Shown in pieces: positions 24,193-32,293 of a DNA stretch of 64,000 nt; position 1 is the stretch's first letter; the number at the start of each line of letters is the position of its first letter. The notes under the pieces were generated by a model. It did no database searches. It was not told where the DNA came from and saw only the letters and a program-made list of their open reading frames with translations. A program made the position numbers and the translations under genes. The stretch comes from Bradyrhizobium sp. AUGA SZCCT0158 (lineage in GTDB: Bacteria > Pseudomonadota > Alphaproteobacteria > Rhizobiales > Xanthobacteraceae): the NCBI RefSeq assembly GCF_018130065.1, contig NZ_JAFCME010000030.1, forward strand, positions 1-64,000. The letters run 5' to 3'.

Positions 24193-24768
24193 ATGACGGC
24201 AAGTGCTTCGAAAGCAGACCTTCGCGCTGCCGCTTTGGCAAAGCGCGATGCATTGAGCGATGAGCAGCGCGCGGCGGCCGCGCAAGCCCTCGCCAAGCGC
24301 GGCCTGCCGTTTGAGATCACGCCGGGCATGGTCGTGTCGGGTTATTCGCCCATCCGCAACGAGATCGACCCGGCACCCTTGATGCGCAAGCTCGCGGAAG
24401 CGGGCGCCAGGCTGGCGCTCCCGGCGGTGATGGCGCGCGGCAAGTCGCTGGCCTTCCGTGCGTGGTCCGGGAACGATCGGCTGATGCTCGGGCCACTCGG
24501 CATTCCCGAGCCTTCGCCGGCCGCCGCTGAACTCATTCCCGACATCATGTTGATCCCGCTGGCGGCGTTCGACGCCGAGGGGCACCGGATCGGCTATGGC
24601 GCCGGACATTACGATTTCACGCTGGAGCATTTGCGCAAGGCGAAGGCCGTTACCGCCGTCGGCACGGCGTTTGCCGTGCAGCAAATAAAGGCGGTTCCGG
24701 CCCAGCCGCACGACGTGGCGCTGGATTATGTGCTAACGGAAAAGAAAGTGTTCGATTTCCGGAGCTGA
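24193..24768 (+). CDS. ygfA: 5-formyltetrahydrofolate cyclo-ligase
   Basis: A 191-residue enzyme converting 5-formyltetrahydrofolate to 5,10-methenyltetrahydrofolate with ATP. It carries the conserved PLAAFD..GHRIGYGAGHYD motif and the YSPIRNEIDP substrate strand. ATG at 24193 begins after 6S RNA; the frame upstream of it lies within the RNA gene and is not coding. As in E. coli, it probably shares a transcript with 6S RNA. It is followed after three bases by the phosphoesterase. Confidence 0.93.
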   Translation: MTASASKADLRAAALAKRDALSDEQRAAAAQALAKRGLPFEITPGMVVSGYSPIRNEIDPAPLMRKLAEAGARLALPAVMARGKSLAFRAWSGNDRLMLGPLGIPEPSPAAAELIPDIMLIPLAAFDAEGHRIGYGAGHYDFTLEHLRKAKAVTAVGTAFAVQQIKAVPAQPHDVALDYVLTEKKVFDFRS

Positions 24769-24771
24769 ATT

Positions 24772-25599
24772 TTGCGCATCCTCTTCATCGGTGACGTCGT
24801 CGGCAAAACCGGCCGCACCGCCATTTCAGAACATCTCCCGGGCATGGTCAGAGACTGGTCGCTCGATCTCGTCATCGTCAATGGCGAGAATTCGGCCGGC
24901 GGCTTCGGCATCACCGAGGCGATCTACCAGGAATTCCTCGACGCCGGCGCGGATGCGATCACGCTCGGCAACCACGCCTGGAATCAGAAGGAGGCGCTGG
25001 TGTTCATCGAGCGCGCGCCGCGCCTGATCCGCCCCTTGAACTTTCCGCGCCATACGCCGGGCCGCGGCGCCGCACTGATCGACACCAAGAACGGCAAGCG
25101 CGCGCTGGTCATCAACGCCATGGGCCGCGTCTTCATGGAGCCGCTCAACGATCCGTTCAACGCGGTCGGCAAGGAGCTCGACGCCTGTCCGCTGCGTGAA
25201 GCCGCCGACGCCATCGTGGTCGATTTCCATGGCGAGGCGACCAGCGAGAAACAGGGTATGGGATTCTTCTGCGACGGCCGCGCCAGCCTCGTGGTCGGCA
25301 CCCATACCCATGTGCCCACCGCCGATCACCAGGTGCTGCCCGGCGGCACCGCCTATATGAGCGACGCCGGCATGACCGGCGATTACGATTCGATCATCGG
25401 CATGCAGAAGGAAGAGCCGCTGCACCGGTTCGTCACCGGCATTCCCTCGGGCCGTTTCGAACCGGCGTTCGGTGTCGCGACACTAAGCGGTGTCGCGGTC
25501 GAAACCGACGATGCCACCGGGCTGGCGCTGCGAATAGCGCCAGTGCGGGCGGGCGGCAGGCTGGAGCCGGCGGTGCCGGGATTTTGGACCGGCCACTGA
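24772..25599 (+). CDS. YmdB/TIGR00282-family metallophosphoesterase
   Basis: A 275-residue dinuclear metal phosphodiesterase. Metal ligands are visible in FIGDVVGKTGR, VNGENSAGG, LGNHAWN and VGTHTHVPTAD. Bacillus YmdB hydrolyses 2',3'-cyclic nucleotides and affects biofilm switching; the substrate here is unknown. The start is TTG at 24772 with GGAG upstream, only three bases after ygfA, so cotranslation with ygfA is likely. Confidence 0.9.
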   Translation: MRILFIGDVVGKTGRTAISEHLPGMVRDWSLDLVIVNGENSAGGFGITEAIYQEFLDAGADAITLGNHAWNQKEALVFIERAPRLIRPLNFPRHTPGRGAALIDTKNGKRALVINAMGRVFMEPLNDPFNAVGKELDACPLREAADAIVVDFHGEATSEKQGMGFFCDGRASLVVGTHTHVPTADHQVLPGGTAYMSDAGMTGDYDSIIGMQKEEPLHRFVTGIPSGRFEPAFGVATLSGVAVETDDATGLALRIAPVRAGGRLEPAVPGFWTGH

Positions 25600-25620
25600 A
25601 CGGGCGTGCGAGAAGGTGTG

Positions 25621-26262
25621 ATGCAAAGGTTTCTGGTCTTCCTGCTCGCGTTGTTGCTGTCGCAGCCGGCGTCCGCGCAAAAGCTCACCCAGCGCCCGGT
25701 ATCGCAGAACCCGGTATCGCCCGAAGACATGGCCGGGCGGCTGGAGAAGTCCGCGATCGACACGGCGAAGGTCGCGCCGAAGGGCGCGGCACGAGGATCC
25801 TCGGTGGATTTCTCCTGGGCCTCCAGTGCGGAAGAACACCGCGCGCTGGCCAAGCATGTGCTCGTGCTCGTCAGCGTGGTGACGCAGGACCAGGCCGAGC
25901 TGCCGCTGCGCCGGGTCTATGTCAACATCGACGGCCGCGAAACCGAACTGGTAAGGTTGAGCAGCCAGCTCAGCGGCGTCCGGAAAGGCTCGAAGACCTA
26001 TTCGATGCTCGGGCCTTATCGTGAGGACGGCTTCTACCTCGCGCCCGCCGGCAGCATGATGGCGGACGGCTATCTGCAGGCCGATTTCGCGGTGCGGCGG
26101 AACGGCTTCAATCTCTACAAATTGCCGGGGACGCCACCGGATTTCATCAAGGCGGACAGCAATCCGGTGCCCGGGCCCGACGCCAGGCCGGAAACGCCGG
26201 TGCTCAAGGCGATGCTGCTGCGCGAGTACAAGGGCTTCGAATTGCCGGCAGGCCTGCGCTAG
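25621..26262 (+). CDS. Hypothetical periplasmic protein
   Basis: A 213-residue protein with a clear signal peptide (FLVFLLALLLSQPASAQ, cleavage about residue 19). The mature part is soluble and mixed alpha/beta, with conserved-looking segments LPLRRVYVNIDGRE and YSMLGPYREDGFYLAP. No family is recognised. ATG at 25621 has an AAGG ribosome site; a GTG 15 bases earlier is less likely. It lies 21 bases behind the phosphoesterase and is probably in the same operon. Confidence 0.75.
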   Translation: MQRFLVFLLALLLSQPASAQKLTQRPVSQNPVSPEDMAGRLEKSAIDTAKVAPKGAARGSSVDFSWASSAEEHRALAKHVLVLVSVVTQDQAELPLRRVYVNIDGRETELVRLSSQLSGVRKGSKTYSMLGPYREDGFYLAPAGSMMADGYLQADFAVRRNGFNLYKLPGTPPDFIKADSNPVPGPDARPETPVLKAMLLREYKGFELPAGLR

Positions 26263-26355
26263 ATTCCGGCGATGCCCGCCTTTTGGTGAGCTGGCGTGCG
26301 CTACCTTGCCATGCTTTGATGCAACCGGACGGATCGTTTCGATCGTGGAGGTTGT

Positions 26356-28137
26356 TTGGCCAGCGAGCGCTTGGAACGGCGGTTGGCGGCGGTGGTGGCG
26401 GCTGATGTCGCCGACTACGGCCGTTTGATGCGCGTGGACGATGCGCGGACGCTGACCGACCTGAAGAGTGCCAGAAGGACCCTGATCAACCCGGCCGTTA
26501 CGGCGCATCGCGGCCGCATCGTGAAAACCGTCGGCGGCGAGATGCTGGTCGAGTTCGCCAGTGCCGTCGACGCGGCGCAGTGCGCGATCGAAGTCCAGCG
26601 CGGCATGGCGACGCAGAACGCCGCCGTGCCGCAGGACAAGCGCATCGAATTCCGCATCGGCATTCATCTCGGCGACCTCATGATCGACGAGAGCGATATT
26701 TTCGGCGACGGCGTCAACATCGCCGCGCGGCTTGAGAAGCTGGCCGAGCCCGGCGGCATCTGCATCTCCGACGACGCGCACCGGCAAATCCGGGGCAAGG
26801 TCGGCGCCAACTTCGATGACCTCGGCGCGCAGACCCTCAAGAACATCACCGAGCCGATGCGGGCATGGCGAATCCGGATCGGCGGCGAGACGCCTTCCGT
26901 GGCCGCCCTCTCGAACAATCCGGTCCCGTCCAGCCCGCCTCCTGCGCTTCCCGATATGCCGTCGATCGTGGTGCTGCCGTTCCAGAACATGAGCGGCGAT
27001 CCCGAGCAGGAGTATTTCGCCGACGGCATGGTCGAAGAGATCATCACCGCGCTGTCGCGCTTCAAATCGCTGTTCGTGATCGCGCGCAATTCGAGCTTTA
27101 CTTACAAGGGCAAATCCGTCGATATCAAGCACGTCGGGCGCGAACTCGGCGTGCGCTATGTCCTCGAAGGCAGCGTCCGCCGGGCGGGCGACAGGGTTCG
27201 CATTTCCGGCCAGCTGATCGAGGCCGCGACCGGCACGCATATCTGGGCCGACCGGTTCGATGGCGGGCTGGAGGACGTATTCGGCCTGCAGGATCAGGTG
27301 ACGACCAGCGTCGTCGGCCTGATCGCGCCTCGGCTCGAACAGGCCGAATTCGAGCGCGCGCGCCACAAGCCGACCGAGAAGCTCGACAGCTACGATCATT
27401 ATCTGCGCGGTGCGGCGCTGCTGCATCACCGCTCTTCGCTGGTCGACGCATACGGGTTCTTCAGGAAAGCCATCGAACTCGATCCGGAATACGCGGCGGC
27501 GCACGCCATGGTGGCCTGGACGTGGATGGCCCGGCAGGCCGTCGATGGCCTGCCGCTCGCCGCCGAAGATCGCGCCGAAGCCATCCGGCATGCACGGCTG
27601 GCGGCGCGACTCTCGGAAGAAGATGCGTTCGTGCTGTCACGTGCCGGTCACGTCCTGACCTATCTCGGCCACGAATATGACTATGGCGTTTCCCTGGTCG
27701 AGCAGGCGGTCGCGCTCAATCCGAATCTCGCCATCGTGTGGTATTCGCGCGGATGGGTCTCGCTGATGTGCGACGAGACCGAGCGCGCGATCGAGAGCTT
27801 TGACCGCATGATCAGGTTGAGCCCGCTGGATCCCTTGCGGATCAGCGCCTGGGACGGCGCCGCACACGCCCTGTTCTCGCTCGAACGCTATGAGGAAGGC
27901 TGTGTCGCGGCGATGAAGGCGATGCAGTTCAACGTCAATGCCCATACGCTGGGGGCGTTGATCATCAACGCGGTGCGCGCCGGCCGGATCGAGGAAGCGC
28001 AAAAAGCGGTCAGCCGGCTCTTGAAGATTCAACCCGGTTTTCGGACGTCTCACGTGGCGGAGGCCTATCCCGTCCGCCGCGCCAAGCGGCAGGACGAGAT
28101 ATCAGCAGCACTGCGCGACGCGGGTTTGCCGGACTAG
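26356..28137 (+). CDS. Class III nucleotide-cyclase-like TPR protein, cyclase site degenerate
   Basis: A 593-residue, three-part protein: class III adenylyl/guanylyl cyclase domain (about 8-180), a TolB/FlgO-like N-terminal module (SIVVLPFQNMSGDPEQEYFADG, about 205-315), and TPR repeats to the end. In the cyclase domain the first metal Asp is present (DVADYGRLM, Asp17). The usual GDG of the second metal site is replaced by GGE (residues 60-62), so one metal-binding aspartate is lost. Cyclase activity is therefore doubtful, and it may act as a sensor or scaffold. Start TTG at 26356 with GTGGAGG upstream. Confidence 0.88.
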   Translation: MASERLERRLAAVVAADVADYGRLMRVDDARTLTDLKSARRTLINPAVTAHRGRIVKTVGGEMLVEFASAVDAAQCAIEVQRGMATQNAAVPQDKRIEFRIGIHLGDLMIDESDIFGDGVNIAARLEKLAEPGGICISDDAHRQIRGKVGANFDDLGAQTLKNITEPMRAWRIRIGGETPSVAALSNNPVPSSPPPALPDMPSIVVLPFQNMSGDPEQEYFADGMVEEIITALSRFKSLFVIARNSSFTYKGKSVDIKHVGRELGVRYVLEGSVRRAGDRVRISGQLIEAATGTHIWADRFDGGLEDVFGLQDQVTTSVVGLIAPRLEQAEFERARHKPTEKLDSYDHYLRGAALLHHRSSLVDAYGFFRKAIELDPEYAAAHAMVAWTWMARQAVDGLPLAAEDRAEAIRHARLAARLSEEDAFVLSRAGHVLTYLGHEYDYGVSLVEQAVALNPNLAIVWYSRGWVSLMCDETERAIESFDRMIRLSPLDPLRISAWDGAAHALFSLERYEEGCVAAMKAMQFNVNAHTLGALIINAVRAGRIEEAQKAVSRLLKIQPGFRTSHVAEAYPVRRAKRQDEISAALRDAGLPD

Positions 28138-28142
28138 CTCGT

Positions 28143-29063
28143 TTAGTAGCGCGCCGGCACGTACATCTCCGGCGGGACCGGGCCGCGCTGGTAATCCGGA
28201 TTGCGCACGCGCGCTGGCAGGATGACGGGGGCCTGCGGGACCTCGCTGTAGGGAATCTGTTCAAGCAGATGGGCGATGCAGTTCAGCCGCGCCCTCTTCT
28301 TGTCGACGGCCTCGACCAGGTGCCACGGCGCTTCCGGAATATGGGTGCGCTCCAGCATCGCCTCCTTGGCCTTGGTGTATTGCTCCCAGCGGCTGCGCGC
28401 CTCCACGTCCATCGGGCTCAGCTTCCACTGCTTGAGGGGATCGCGGATCCGCATCGTGAAACGCAGATGCTGCACCTCGTCGGTGATCGAGAACCAGTAT
28501 TTGATCAGGATGATGCCGGAACGCACCAGCATGCGTTCGAATTCCGGCACCGAACGGAAGAACTCCTCGACGTCGGCTTCGCTGCAAAATCCCATCACCC
28601 GCTCGACGCCGGCGCGGTTGTACCAGCTGCGGTCGAACAGCACGATCTCGCCGCCGGCCGGCAGATGCGAGACGTAGCGCTGGAAATACCATTGGGTGCG
28701 TTCGCGCTCGTTCGGCGCCGGCAGCGCGGCGACCCGGCAGACCCGCGGATTCAGCCGCTGCGTGATGCGCTTGATGACGCCGCCCTTGCCGGCTGAATCG
28801 CGTCCCTCGAAGATGACAACCACCTTCAGCTTCTGGTGCTGCACCCAGCTCTGCAGTTTGACGAGTTCACCCTGCAGGCGGAACAGTTCCTTGAAATAAA
28901 GGTGACGGTCGACGGTTTTCTCTGATGTATCGCCCTCGAATTCGGTGGTCAGCGCGTCGAGGAGGTCGTCGTCGATCTCGAGTTCCAGTTCCTCATCGAA
29001 ACTGTCCATCATTTCCGCGTGGATGCGGTCATGGATCGAGCCATTCAGTGGTTTTTCGGTCAT
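28143..29063 (-). CDS. ppk2: Polyphosphate kinase 2
   Basis: A 306-residue, single-domain PPK2-I type enzyme using polyphosphate to phosphorylate nucleoside diphosphates, or the reverse. Walker A is GRDSAGKGG, the Walker B/lid region is LFDRSWYNRAGVERVMGFC, and the C-terminal RWEQYTKAKEAML..T helix is typical. An acidic N-terminal extension of about 55 residues precedes the catalytic core. It is convergent with the cyclase-like gene. Involvement in stress energy storage is inferred from the family. Confidence 0.94.
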   Translation of the reverse strand: MTEKPLNGSIHDRIHAEMMDSFDEELELEIDDDLLDALTTEFEGDTSEKTVDRHLYFKELFRLQGELVKLQSWVQHQKLKVVVIFEGRDSAGKGGVIKRITQRLNPRVCRVAALPAPNERERTQWYFQRYVSHLPAGGEIVLFDRSWYNRAGVERVMGFCSEADVEEFFRSVPEFERMLVRSGIILIKYWFSITDEVQHLRFTMRIRDPLKQWKLSPMDVEARSRWEQYTKAKEAMLERTHIPEAPWHLVEAVDKKRARLNCIAHLLEQIPYSEVPQAPVILPARVRNPDYQRGPVPPEMYVPARY

Positions 29064-29160
29064 CGAGGTACTCCGCCCAAGAAAGCGTAAAGGAAATGCA
29101 CAGCATCACCGTTAGTTTCAAATGCGCATGTCAGCGGTGTGACAGCGCACGCCGGGCAAA

Positions 29161-29215
29161 GCGTTTTCGAGCGAAGCATGCCCTCTTGATGCGGGGGTGA
29201 CTGCGGACATGCAAA
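29161..29215. repeat. Repeat type 5, partial copy
   Basis: GCGTTTTCGAGCGAAGCATG and the following CCCTC match one end of the elements at 36381-36467 and 54550-54660, after which similarity fades. It lies between ppk2 and the cdsA-like gene in a 232-base spacer that holds nothing else recognisable. Confidence 0.55.
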
Positions 29216-29295
29216 ATCGACGCGAATGATCCATCGCCGGCCTTTGCCAATCGCCAATCAAAAGCCAGTGATGCGGTTGGTCGTTTTCCGCTTTT

Positions 29296-30240
29296 TTAAA
29301 TTGTCCACCAGTAGCGGGTGATGTGGAAGAAGATCGGTGCGGCAAAAATCACCGAGTCGAGACGGTCGAGCATGCCGCCGTGGCCCTCGATCATGTGCCC
29401 CCAGTCCTTCACTCCACGGTCACGCTTGATCGCTGACATGACGAGACCGCCGAGGAACCCCATAAGGTTGATAATCAGCGCCATAATCCCTGCCTGCCAA
29501 GGCTCGAACGGCGTGATCCACCACAGGGCGGCGCCGATCAAGCTCGCGCTCGCAACTCCGCAGACGAATCCCTCGACGGTCTTCGAGGGCGAGAGCAACG
29601 GTGCGATCTTGCGGCTGCCCAGCAGCTTTCCCCAGACGTACTGAAGGACATCGCTCGATTGCACCACCAGTACCAGGAACGCGATCAGCAATACCTGACG
29701 CCCTTCATAGTCCGGGATCGGCAGGGTGAGCAGAGCCGGTACGTGGGAGATACAGAAGACGCAGATCATCAGGGCCCACTGCACTTCCGCCACCCGTCGC
29801 ATGAAGTTCGTCGTGTCGCCGCGCAGCGCCGCGACGATTGGCAGCAGCAGGAAGGCGTAGACCGGGATGAGGATCGAATAGAGGCCGTACCACTCGATCC
29901 AGACAAGATAGTATTGCAGCGGCAGCACGATGAAGAACGCCGCGCCCAGCGCATAGTGATCGCCACGGCGCGTCGGCAGCAGCGTTATAAATTCGCGCAG
30001 CGCCGTGAACGATGCGAATGCGAAGAGCGCGATCAGGCCCGCCTTGCCGAAGGCAAAGGCGAAGCTGATCACGCAGACCATGACCCACCAGGCCTTGATA
30101 CGGGTGTTGAGATTGTCGATGACGGCGTTCGGGCCCTCGGCCGCGTACCGGCGCTGGAGCAGGAAGCCGATCAAGGACGCGACGATGAGGACGACGACGA
30201 TGCCGCCGAACAAGGCAAGCGTTTGCTCGGTGACCGTCAT
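29296..30240 (-). CDS. cdsA: Phosphatidate cytidylyltransferase (CdsA/YnbB-like)
   Basis: A 314-residue inner-membrane enzyme making CDP-diacylglycerol from phosphatidate and CTP. About eight hydrophobic helices are seen. The full family signature is present near the C-terminus: SAIKRDRGVKD, GHGGMLDRLDS, and SPSKTVEGF further upstream. It is the last gene of the five-gene ynb-like operon and overlaps plsC by four bases (ATGA). It corresponds to E. coli YnbB and is probably a second, special-purpose cytidylyltransferase beside a housekeeping CdsA elsewhere. Confidence 0.93.
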   Translation of the reverse strand: MTVTEQTLALFGGIVVVLIVASLIGFLLQRRYAAEGPNAVIDNLNTRIKAWWVMVCVISFAFAFGKAGLIALFAFASFTALREFITLLPTRRGDHYALGAAFFIVLPLQYYLVWIEWYGLYSILIPVYAFLLLPIVAALRGDTTNFMRRVAEVQWALMICVFCISHVPALLTLPIPDYEGRQVLLIAFLVLVVQSSDVLQYVWGKLLGSRKIAPLLSPSKTVEGFVCGVASASLIGAALWWITPFEPWQAGIMALIINLMGFLGGLVMSAIKRDRGVKDWGHMIEGHGGMLDRLDSVIFAAPIFFHITRYWWTI

Positions 30241-30950
30241 TGCGCGGCCGCCCTCGCTGCAGCCGCGGCGAGCAGAGCCGCGCGCGCTCGCCGGAGAAAG
30301 GCGGACTTGTCCTCCTGCGCCGAAATCGTGAGCGGGACTCCGAACGTCACCGTGCACAGCAAGGGGATAGGAAATACCTCGCCCTTCGGCATCATCCGGT
30401 TGAGGTTTTCCAGCCATACCGGCACCAGCTCGACCTGCGGCCGCGCCATCGCGAGATGGTAGAGCCCACTCTTGAACGGCAGCAGTCGCTCATCGGTCAC
30501 GTTGCGGGTGCCCTCGGGAAACATGATCAGCGAAGCGCCCGCATCGAGCGCATCCGTCATCAGCTTCATAGGGTCGCCGTTGCGCGCCGCCCAATTGCGG
30601 TCGATCAGCACCGAATGGAAGACGCGGTCGGCGAAGAAGCGGCGGGTCGCGTTTGCGTTCCAATAGCCCGATCCCGCAACCGGCCGCGTGTTTCGTCGCA
30701 TGACAGGTGGCAGCACCGTCCAGACCAGCACCGAATCACCATGACTGGTGTGGTTGGCGAAGTAGACGCGGGAGCGCGCGTCTGGCGCGCAGCCCTGCCA
30801 CTCGGCTCGCACGCCGGTGACCCCGCGCGCAAGGAGGGTTACGGCCGTGCCAAACAACATGTCGATCATCGACCATGCCCGCATTTTCAAGAGACGAGCG
30901 CCACTGCTGCTGCGGACAGCAGGATAGCCCCCTGAATCACCGCTGTTCAT
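30237..30950 (-). CDS. plsC: 1-acyl-glycerol-3-phosphate acyltransferase family protein
   Basis: A 237-residue PlsC-type acyltransferase with the catalytic HX4D box in FANHTSHGDSV and the glycerophosphate-binding MFPEGTRN. An N-terminal membrane-associated helix (SMIDMLFGTAVTLLARG) anchors it. It overlaps both neighbours by four bases, so it is part of the operon. The E. coli ynb set has no acyltransferase, so this gene extends the pathway to phosphatidate formation. ATG at 30950 was chosen for the overlap; the first 25 residues are not conserved-looking. Confidence 0.9.
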   Translation of the reverse strand: MNSGDSGGYPAVRSSSGARLLKMRAWSMIDMLFGTAVTLLARGVTGVRAEWQGCAPDARSRVYFANHTSHGDSVLVWTVLPPVMRRNTRPVAGSGYWNANATRRFFADRVFHSVLIDRNWAARNGDPMKLMTDALDAGASLIMFPEGTRNVTDERLLPFKSGLYHLAMARPQVELVPVWLENLNRMMPKGEVFPIPLLCTVTFGVPLTISAQEDKSAFLRRARAALLAAAAARAAAQ

Positions 30951-32293
30951 GGGGTGTTGCCTCGTGCCGCGTGCTCGATGGCCTGCAGCGCGTCCGCGCC
31001 CAGGACGATTCGCGGCCGCACTCGGCGCACGCGCTCGACCGCATCCTGGATGCTTGAGGCACGACCTGTGACCAGCAGCCAAACCGCTACCGCCGATGCG
31101 CTGCGCGAATAGCCGAGCGCGCAGCAGACGAGAACCGCGCCGCTCGCGCGCGTCCGCTCGATCATGGCAGCCGCTTCCCGCAGGGTGGACGGCGGCGGCG
31201 CCACCAGATCGAGCGCCGGGTATGCGTGCCAGCCGTCGTGAGCGCGCAGCGCCGGCATCTCGGCGCTCAGGTCCACGATTGACGCAAACGTCCTGGAATC
31301 GCCCCTGGAGGGCATTCGGCCGATCGCTACGCCATCGTCAACCGCCGCCTGCGTCGGCTCGTTGCGCGTCCAGATGCGGGAATTGATCCAGGCGCCCGCC
31401 AGATACGGTGCAAGCAGAAGGCGCACCGCAAGGCTCATGCGTCCATCCGCTCCTTTCTGGAAACCAGCGGCGCCGAAGACGGCGTAATTTGCTGCCACAA
31501 AGGCAAGTGCGAGCGCTGGCCAGAACAGCCACCAACCGGCCCCGCCGGTAAGCAATGCCGCGCCGGCGAAAACCAAAGCTCCGGCGGCGTAGTGGATTGC
31601 TAGCCGGCGCCTTTGTGGATCGCGCGTGAGCGCGAAAACCGAGATCGGGGTCGGCCCGCGATCCGGCCAAAGCCAGAGGCAGAACAACCCGAGCAGCGCG
31701 CCGGTGGGAACGTCGATGAAGTGATGCTGATAGGTGGTGAGCACTGAAGCGCCGACTAGGGCGAACCATGGGTGGAGCAGATATAGCGCCCAGCGCGGAA
31801 GATGGCGGGCATAAAGCACCCAAAGGATAACCAGCAGAGCGATATGCAGCGAAGGAGCCTGGTTGAACGGCTTGTCGAAGCTCGTCAAGGCTGCGAACAG
31901 AAAGCCGGGCAGCCCGACCGTCTCGGGTTGGGTGAAGGTAAAACGCAACGGAAGCAGGATGAAGCAGATAACCGCAACGACCTGTGCCGTCAGGAGGCGG
32001 CGGCCATGCGTGTCAAGCTCGTCCCGGCTCGCGCAGACGAACAACGACAGGCCGTAGAAGGCGTTGATCGACCAGTATGGAATAATCGTCCAGCCAAGGA
32101 ACGGGATGGCGTGCTCCCAGCCGAAGACGATCGAAGGCACCCCCGGACGCAACAACGCGAGCCAGTTGGCAGCACCGTAGGTGAGGTAGAAGAACGGCGT
32201 GAGAAAACACAACCATGCGAAGGCGCGGCGCCACGGCCGCTCCGGGACGCTTTCCCGGGTTGTGGTAGTTGGTGAGCTCTCCGTAACGGTCAC
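30947..32293 (-). CDS. ynbD: PAP2 phosphatase-dual-specificity phosphatase fusion (YnbD-like)
   Basis: A 448-residue membrane protein in two parts. The N-terminal half has six or more helices and PAP2 motifs (FNQAPSLHIALL and TYQHHFIDVPTG), typical of lipid phosphate phosphatases. After two more helices, the C-terminal 140 residues form a tyrosine/dual-specificity phosphatase with the P-loop CALGYSRS (Cys-X5-Arg) and an upstream IVDLSAEMP segment. The same architecture is that of E. coli YnbD. GTG at 32293 overlaps the preceding stop as GTGA. Likely substrates are lipid phosphates, perhaps phosphatidylglycerophosphate- or inositol-like; this is inference. Confidence 0.88.
   Translation of the reverse strand: MTVTESSPTTTTRESVPERPWRRAFAWLCFLTPFFYLTYGAANWLALLRPGVPSIVFGWEHAIPFLGWTIIPYWSINAFYGLSLFVCASRDELDTHGRRLLTAQVVAVICFILLPLRFTFTQPETVGLPGFLFAALTSFDKPFNQAPSLHIALLVILWVLYARHLPRWALYLLHPWFALVGASVLTTYQHHFIDVPTGALLGLFCLWLWPDRGPTPISVFALTRDPQRRRLAIHYAAGALVFAGAALLTGGAGWWLFWPALALAFVAANYAVFGAAGFQKGADGRMSLAVRLLLAPYLAGAWINSRIWTRNEPTQAAVDDGVAIGRMPSRGDSRTFASIVDLSAEMPALRAHDGWHAYPALDLVAPPPSTLREAAAMIERTRASGAVLVCCALGYSRSASAVAVWLLVTGRASSIQDAVERVRRVRPRIVLGADALQAIEHAARGNTP

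Noticed and set aside
25483..27591. Long minus-strand open frame spanning three plus-strand genes
   Set aside because: It crosses several real genes and has no ribosome site or domain.
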